Shown here in pieces: positions 7,033 to 9,917 of a stretch of 9,917 bases of DNA. The first letter of the stretch is position 1. Each line of letters begins with the position of its first letter. The stretch lies in contig JBBIUJ010000144.1 in the NCBI GenBank assembly GCA_037440345.1, forward strand, positions 1 to 9,917, given 5' to 3'. The DNA is from CAINVV01 sp037440345. Lineage in GTDB: Bacteria; Bacteroidota; Bacteroidia; Bacteroidales; Prolixibacteraceae. Position numbers and translations under genes: made by a program. The notes beneath the pieces are model-generated. The model was not told where the DNA came from and ran no database searches. It saw only the letters and a program-made list of their open reading frames with translations.

Positions 7033-7673
7033 ATACAAATAAGAGACAAATTAGCCCTGGAATTTATTTGGTCATCGATCCATCGATTGACGAATTATTG
7101 CTGCTCAAAAAATTAAACCTTTGTTTGAAAGAAAAACTGGCAGCTGTGCAGATTTGGGACAATTTTAAAGCGGAGCAAAACATAAGTGGACTTATCAGGA
7201 AGATTTGCGATTTGTGTCATACCAAAAATGTTCCGGTATTAATAAACAATAGATGGGAATTACTGAATGACTTTTTATTGGATGGGGTGCATTTTGATGC
7301 AATACCGGAAAATTATTCTGCAATACAAGAAAGAATAAACAAGCCATTCATGAGTGGACTTACCTGCAACAATGATTTAACTCTTGTGGAGTGGGCAAGC
7401 GAAAACAAACTGGACTATATTTCCTTTTGTTCTATATTTCCTTCAAGCACTGCCAACAACTGCGAACTGGTAAGTTTTAAAACCATCCATCAGGCTGCAA
7501 AACGCTATTCGTTGCCCATTTTTTTAGCTGGTGGAATTAAGCCAGAAAACTTAGACGAATTAAAGGAACTTGACTATGCTGGAATTGCCGTAATATCCGG
7601 CATTATGAGTTCAGACCAGCCTGATGAATCAATAAAAAAGTATCAGGAAAAATTAAATAACAAGCCAATATGA
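7029..7673 (+). CDS. ThiE/TenI-like thiamine-phosphate-synthase-fold protein
   Basis: This TIM-barrel protein has 214 residues from ATG 7029; ATG 7023 would add two. I prefer 7029 because it forms an ATGA overlap with the upstream stop. Family marks are GIYLVIDPS near the start, LINNRWELL (71-79) where ThiE has the ND pair, DGVHF (85-89), CSIFPSS (134-140), the phosphate-binding AGGI (167-170) and GIAVISGIMSS (185-195). The last resembles TenI more than ThiE. Where thiamine-phosphate synthase has Q-x-R-x-K for the pyrimidine diphosphate, this protein has QIWDN (41-45). No histidine is seen near LTCNND (111-116), where thiazole tautomerase TenI carries its catalytic one. It therefore probably has a changed substrate or reaction. 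The TPP riboswitch upstream supports a thiamine connection. Confidence 0.82.
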   Translation: MNTNKRQISPGIYLVIDPSIDELLLLKKLNLCLKEKLAAVQIWDNFKAEQNISGLIRKICDLCHTKNVPVLINNRWELLNDFLLDGVHFDAIPENYSAIQERINKPFMSGLTCNNDLTLVEWASENKLDYISFCSIFPSSTANNCELVSFKTIHQAAKRYSLPIFLAGGIKPENLDELKELDYAGIAVISGIMSSDQPDESIKKYQEKLNNKPI

Positions 7674-7963
7674 AACCCGAAACAATAAAAAAACTTTGTT
7701 GTCCCTTTGATAAAGGAGATCTGACACTAACGGAAATTACAAAAGAGATAAGCGGAAATATCCTGGAGGGTTTCTTTGTTTGTACAGAATGCAAACGACT
7801 ATTTCCAATAGTGAAAGGAATACCAATAATGAGTCCGGACGAATATAGGGAGCTTAAGCTGGAACAACCATTACTCGAAAGATGGGAAAAGTATTTAAAT
7901 GGACATTCGTTTGCCAATTTTCGCCTTGAAGACCCCGAAAACAGGGCCAAAGAATTAAGCTAA
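7670..7963 (+). CDS. Trm112-like small zinc-binding protein
   Basis: This 97-residue protein has the Trm112/YcaR pattern: KLCCPFDKGDL (8-18), FVCTECKRLFPIVKGIPIM (36-54), then a short charged tail. Likely metal ligands are Cys10 or Cys11, Cys38 and Cys41, with Asp14 where many relatives have a second cysteine of a CPxC pair. Trm112 proteins activate SAM-dependent methyltransferases by docking on them. The methyltransferase that opens this unit is the obvious candidate partner, which is inference from context. The start forms an ATGA overlap with the ThiE/TenI-like stop, pointing to translational coupling. It is the last gene before the strong terminator. Confidence 0.82.
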   Translation: MKPETIKKLCCPFDKGDLTLTEITKEISGNILEGFFVCTECKRLFPIVKGIPIMSPDEYRELKLEQPLLERWEKYLNGHSFANFRLEDPENRAKELS

Positions 7964-8023
7964 AAAAACAGTATCGTTGTAAGTTTCCCAGAAAGTTGAC
8001 CATTTACAAATAGAGTCGACAAA

Positions 8024-8061
8024 AAAAGAGGGTGTCTCGGACTTATGAGACACCCTCTTTT
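8024..8061. terminator. Bidirectional intrinsic terminator
   Basis: A perfect 15-bp stem (8024-8038 with 8047-8061, core AGAGGGTGTCTC) closes an 8-base loop. It has A-rich sequence on one side and T-rich sequence on the other, so it can end transcripts from both directions. It separates the riboswitch-led unit (+) from gapA (-). Confidence 0.93.
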
Positions 8062-8079
8062 ATTTATAAGGAAGATCAA

Positions 8080-9093
8080 TTATTTGTGATCAACAGAATA
8101 CATGTGAACGATCAGATCAACTACTTTGTTGGAGTAGCCCCATTCGTTGTCGTACCATGAAACGACTTTAACGAAGTGGTCGTTCAAGCCGATACCTGCC
8201 TCAGCATCAAAGATGGAGGTCCGTGAATCTGTTAAGAAATCGGTTGACACAACAGCGTCTTCTGTATATCCGAGAATGCCTTTCAAAGGACCTTCTGAAG
8301 CGGCTTTCATGGCAGCGCAGATGGCTTTGTAAGGAGCCGGTTTCTCAAGACGGCAGGTAAGGTCAACAACGGATACGTCAGGTGTAGGAATACGGAATGA
8401 CATACCGGTCAGTTTACCGTTCAATTCAGGAATAACTTTACCAACAGCTTTCGCTGCACCGGTAGAAGATGGGATGATGTTCTGGGCTGCACCACGGCCA
8501 CCTCTCCAATCTTTGGCTGAAGGGCCGTCAACTGTTTTCTGGGTAGCTGTTGTAGCGTGTACTGTTGTCATCAAACCTTCTATGATACCAAAATTATCGT
8601 GTAATACTTTGGCGATCGGGGCCAGACAGTTGGTTGTACAGGAAGCGTTGGAAACAAAGTTCATCGAGCTGGTATATTTGTCCTGGTTAACACCCATTAC
8701 GAACATTGGGGTATCATCCTTTGAAGGAGCTGACATGATAACTTTCTTTGCACCTGCGTTAAGGTGGGCCTGGCATTTTTCTTTGTCCAGGAAAAGGCCT
8801 GTAGATTCAACAACATACTCAGCGCCAATTTCGTTCCATTTCAAATCTGCAGGATTTTTCTCAGATGTAACACGGATTTTTTTACCGTTTACAACCAGAA
8901 AACCATTTTCAACTGAAACTGTACCTTTAAAACGACCGTGTGTGGAGTCGTATTTCAGCATATAAGCCATGTAGTCAACATCGATGAGGTCGTTGATTCC
9001 AACAATTTCCACATCGTTTTTTTCAACGGCTGCACGGAAGACCAAACGGCCAATCCGACCGAAACCGTTAATACCAACTTTAATCTTAGACAT
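8080..9093 (-). CDS. gapA: Type I glyceraldehyde-3-phosphate dehydrogenase
   Basis: The 337-residue enzyme converts glyceraldehyde 3-phosphate, NAD+ and phosphate to 1,3-bisphosphoglycerate in cytoplasmic glycolysis. Seen in sequence: the N-terminal Rossmann motif KVGINGFGRIGR, an aspartate at 35 (GINDL) favouring NAD+, the catalytic motif SNASCTTNC with Cys152, His179 in TTVHA, and the C-terminal SWYDNEWGYSNKVVDL. Length and motifs are complete. ATG 9093 is the natural start, giving MSKIKVGINGFG. The gene stands alone, with its own promoter upstream and a strong terminator 19 bases after its stop. Its coding sequence is richer in G+C than the riboswitch unit next door, as expected for a highly expressed core gene. 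Confidence 0.98.
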   Translation of the reverse strand: MSKIKVGINGFGRIGRLVFRAAVEKNDVEIVGINDLIDVDYMAYMLKYDSTHGRFKGTVSVENGFLVVNGKKIRVTSEKNPADLKWNEIGAEYVVESTGLFLDKEKCQAHLNAGAKKVIMSAPSKDDTPMFVMGVNQDKYTSSMNFVSNASCTTNCLAPIAKVLHDNFGIIEGLMTTVHATTATQKTVDGPSAKDWRGGRGAAQNIIPSSTGAAKAVGKVIPELNGKLTGMSFRIPTPDVSVVDLTCRLEKPAPYKAICAAMKAASEGPLKGILGYTEDAVVSTDFLTDSRTSIFDAEAGIGLNDHFVKVVSWYDNEWGYSNKVVDLIVHMYSVDHK

Positions 9094-9149
9094 AATCTAT
9101 TCGTTTAGAGAATTATAGAAGTATAAAATACCTGTTTAATAATGCAATA

Positions 9150-9180
9150 CAAAGGTAATGATATAAATTCACAATCTAAA
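9150..9180 (-). promoter_or_regulatory. Bacteroidota-type promoter of gapA
   Basis: On the minus strand TACCTTTG (plus-strand 9150-9157) fits the -7 consensus TAnnTTTG. TTTA (9177-9180), 19 bases further upstream, fits a -33 TTTG-like box. The predicted leader is about 50 bases and has no Shine-Dalgarno. Confidence 0.6.
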
Positions 9181-9200
9181 TCATTGGGTATCTGTTGGGA

Positions 9201-9232
9201 TCTCTTTTTACAAATTGTTAACGTAAAAGAGA
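9201..9232. repeat. Inverted repeat upstream of gapA promoter
   Basis: TCTCTTTTTAC (9201-9211) and GTAAAAGAGA (9223-9232) are complementary with one bulged T and an 11-base loop. The repeat lies about 20 bases upstream of the gapA -33 box. It lacks a T-run on either strand after the stem, so it is a weak terminator candidate. It could equally be an operator or chance AT-rich sequence. Nothing else is recognised in the gap between gapA and the micro-ORFs. Confidence 0.3.
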
Positions 9233-9343
9233 GGTAAAGTAGCGAAAAGCTATAGTCAAACAGGGGGACAGAGCGAAAAAACGTCTCCGGCGCTTATTCA
9301 AATGCAAGAAAACGGGGGAAACTATCAAATAAATAGGGGAATC

Positions 9344-9472
9344 CTAACGATAGGACCATGTACCAGTCCTTTTTGCCGGCTTGGGCTTATAGGTACAACC
9401 ACAACTCTTGCATTGCACAAAAAGGATGGCAATAACCAGTAAAAGTGAAACTACAAGTAGCGATTTTTTCAT
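9344..9472 (-). CDS. Small exported Cys-rich peptide, paralogue A
   Basis: This 42-codon ORF starts MKKSLLVVSLLLVIAILFVQ, a typical signal peptide with two lysines and a long hydrophobic core. It then reads CKSCGCTYKPKPAKR and ends WSYR. It has three cysteines in a CxxCxC arrangement and a basic tail. Cleavage would be near LFV-QC; residue -1 before the cysteine is Gln, so this is not a standard lipobox. It is clearly related to the neighbouring ORF at 9528-9659: both share MKKSL, AILF, QCKS and CTYKPK. Conservation between the two copies is the main argument that it is a real gene. The function is not recognised. Confidence 0.6.
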   Translation of the reverse strand: MKKSLLVVSLLLVIAILFVQCKSCGCTYKPKPAKRTGTWSYR

Positions 9473-9527
9473 CGGATAATAATTTGTTCCTTCCCGGGAA
9501 TCTCGTCATCCAACAGCCAAAAAACAA

Positions 9528-9659
9528 TTAACGTCTTTTCTGCCAAACATTTGAACTCTTGGCCGCTTTCGGTTTGTAAGTACATTCGCTGCTTTTGCAT
9601 TGCGCGAACAGTATCGCTATCATTAGAAACAGAGAAAAAACAATCAGGGATTTTTTCAT
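9528..9659 (-). CDS. Small exported peptide, paralogue B
   Basis: This 43-codon ORF reads MKKSLIVFSLFLMIAILFAQ, then CKSSECTYKPKAAK, ending VWQKRR. A signal peptide is clear, with likely signal peptidase I cleavage at FA-Q leaving about 24 residues with two cysteines and a basic end. It lies 55 bases upstream of its paralogue and 53 bases after tRNA-Thr, on the same strand. It might be co-transcribed with the tRNAs, since no convincing promoter is seen between them. The function is not recognised. Confidence 0.6.
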   Translation of the reverse strand: MKKSLIVFSLFLMIAILFAQCKSSECTYKPKAAKSSNVWQKRR

Positions 9660-9712
9660 GGCAGGATATTTCGGTTATCAAAAGTCTGAAAGTCTTTGTA
9701 TAGTCCTAAATG

Positions 9713-9784
9713 AGCCGATGACGAGAATTGAACTCGTGACCCCTTCCTTACCAAGGAAGTGCTCTACCCCTGAGCTACATCGGC
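9713..9784 (-). tRNA. tRNA-Thr (anticodon GGT)
   Basis: The minus strand folds as a full 72-base cloverleaf. The acceptor GCCGATG pairs with CATCGGC, and the D arm is GCTC/GAGC. The anticodon stem CTTCC/GGAAG has loop TTGGTAA with anticodon GGT (plus-strand 9750-9752). The T arm is ACGAG/CTCGT with loop TTCAATT. The discriminator is T and the 3' CCA is not encoded. Confidence 0.95.
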
Positions 9785-9792
9785 AAAATCAG

Positions 9793-9865
9793 AGCGGGAG
9801 ACGGGACTCAAACCCGCGACCCTCAGCTTGGAAGGCTAATGCTCTATCAACTGAGCTACTCCCGC
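9793..9865 (-). tRNA. tRNA-Gly (anticodon TCC)
   Basis: This is a full 73-base cloverleaf on the minus strand. The acceptor GCGGGAG pairs with CTCCCGC, and the D arm is GCTC/GAGC. The anticodon stem TTAGC/GCTGA has loop CTTCCAA with anticodon TCC (plus-strand 9830-9832). The T arm is GCGGG/CCCGT with loop TTTGAGT. CCA is not encoded. It lies 8 bases upstream of tRNA-Thr, so the two are surely one transcript. In many Bacteroidota this pair precedes tuf; here micro-ORFs follow instead. Confidence 0.95.
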
Positions 9866-9884
9866 AATGTTATAAGATTTAAGT

Positions 9885-9910
9885 GCAGATTCAGAAAAAG
9901 ATGGATCTGC
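9885..9910. repeat. Hairpin upstream of tRNA-Gly
   Basis: GCAGATTC (9885-9892) pairs with GGATCTGC (9903-9910), with one G-T wobble and a 10-base A-rich loop. It lies just upstream of tRNA-Gly on the minus strand, possibly a processing spacer from a further tRNA beyond the window. No T-run follows the stem. Confidence 0.3.
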
Positions 9911-9917
9911 GCCATTG

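Noticed and set aside
8474..8965. Long plus-strand ORF opposite gapA
   Set aside because: It is a shadow of the strongly supported GAPDH gene, and its translation shows no family features.
9469..9681. Minus-strand 70-codon ORF
   Set aside because: It is in another frame over the paralogous micro-ORF at 9528-9659, with no signal peptide or family features.
9595..9882. Plus-strand 95-codon ORF covering both tRNAs
   Set aside because: It reads antisense through tRNA-Thr and tRNA-Gly; the GRRDSNPRPSAWKANALSTEL-type peptide is a well-known spurious translation of tRNA genes.

Overview
The window looks like chromosomal DNA of an anaerobic member of the Bacteroidota (Bacteroidales or Marinilabiliales type). 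Three things point that way. Most genes lack a Shine-Dalgarno sequence and have AT-rich leaders. Two leaders carry the Bacteroidota promoter form TAnnTTTG. The protein families (GltD/NfnB-like flavoprotein beside a dihydroorotate-dehydrogenase-like protein, a LysM plus type-1 periplasmic-binding-fold protein, the tRNA-Gly/tRNA-Thr pair) are usual there. The genus cannot be told from this sequence.

Layout. At 1-3695 (+) lies the end of a probable operon: a GltD/NfnB-type NAD(P)H oxidoreductase cut by the window edge, a dihydroorotate dehydrogenase-like flavoprotein, and a secreted LysM/PBP1-like protein. At 3798-4709 (-) is a convergent slipin (stomatin/SPFH) gene. At 4973-5134 (+) are a promoter -7 box, a TPP (THI) riboswitch and an intrinsic terminator. 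They lead into a four-gene unit at 5146-7963: a class I SAM methyltransferase, an AIR-synthase-fold protein related to HypE/ThiL, a ThiE/TenI-like barrel protein and a Trm112-like zinc protein. The last three genes are tightly packed (ATGA overlaps); a 114-bp gap holding a perfect 18-bp palindrome separates them from the methyltransferase. A strong bidirectional terminator (8024-8061) then separates this unit from type I GAPDH on the minus strand (8080-9093). Beyond the gapA promoter are two tandem, paralogous micro-ORFs of 42-43 codons (-) and then tRNA-Thr(GGT) and tRNA-Gly(TCC) (-).

The most interesting part is the riboswitch-led unit. The riboswitch ties it to thiamine pyrophosphate, yet it holds none of the usual thiC/G/H/S/F/D genes. 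Its ThiE/TenI-like member lacks the QxRxK substrate motif of thiamine-phosphate synthase, and its HypE/ThiL-like member lacks the HypE C-terminal cysteine. A methyltransferase and a Trm112-type methyltransferase activator sit at its two ends. I infer a thiamine-linked salvage, modification or repair pathway that I do not recognise. This unit is also visibly richer in A+T than the flanking oxidoreductase genes, so it may have been acquired as a cassette.
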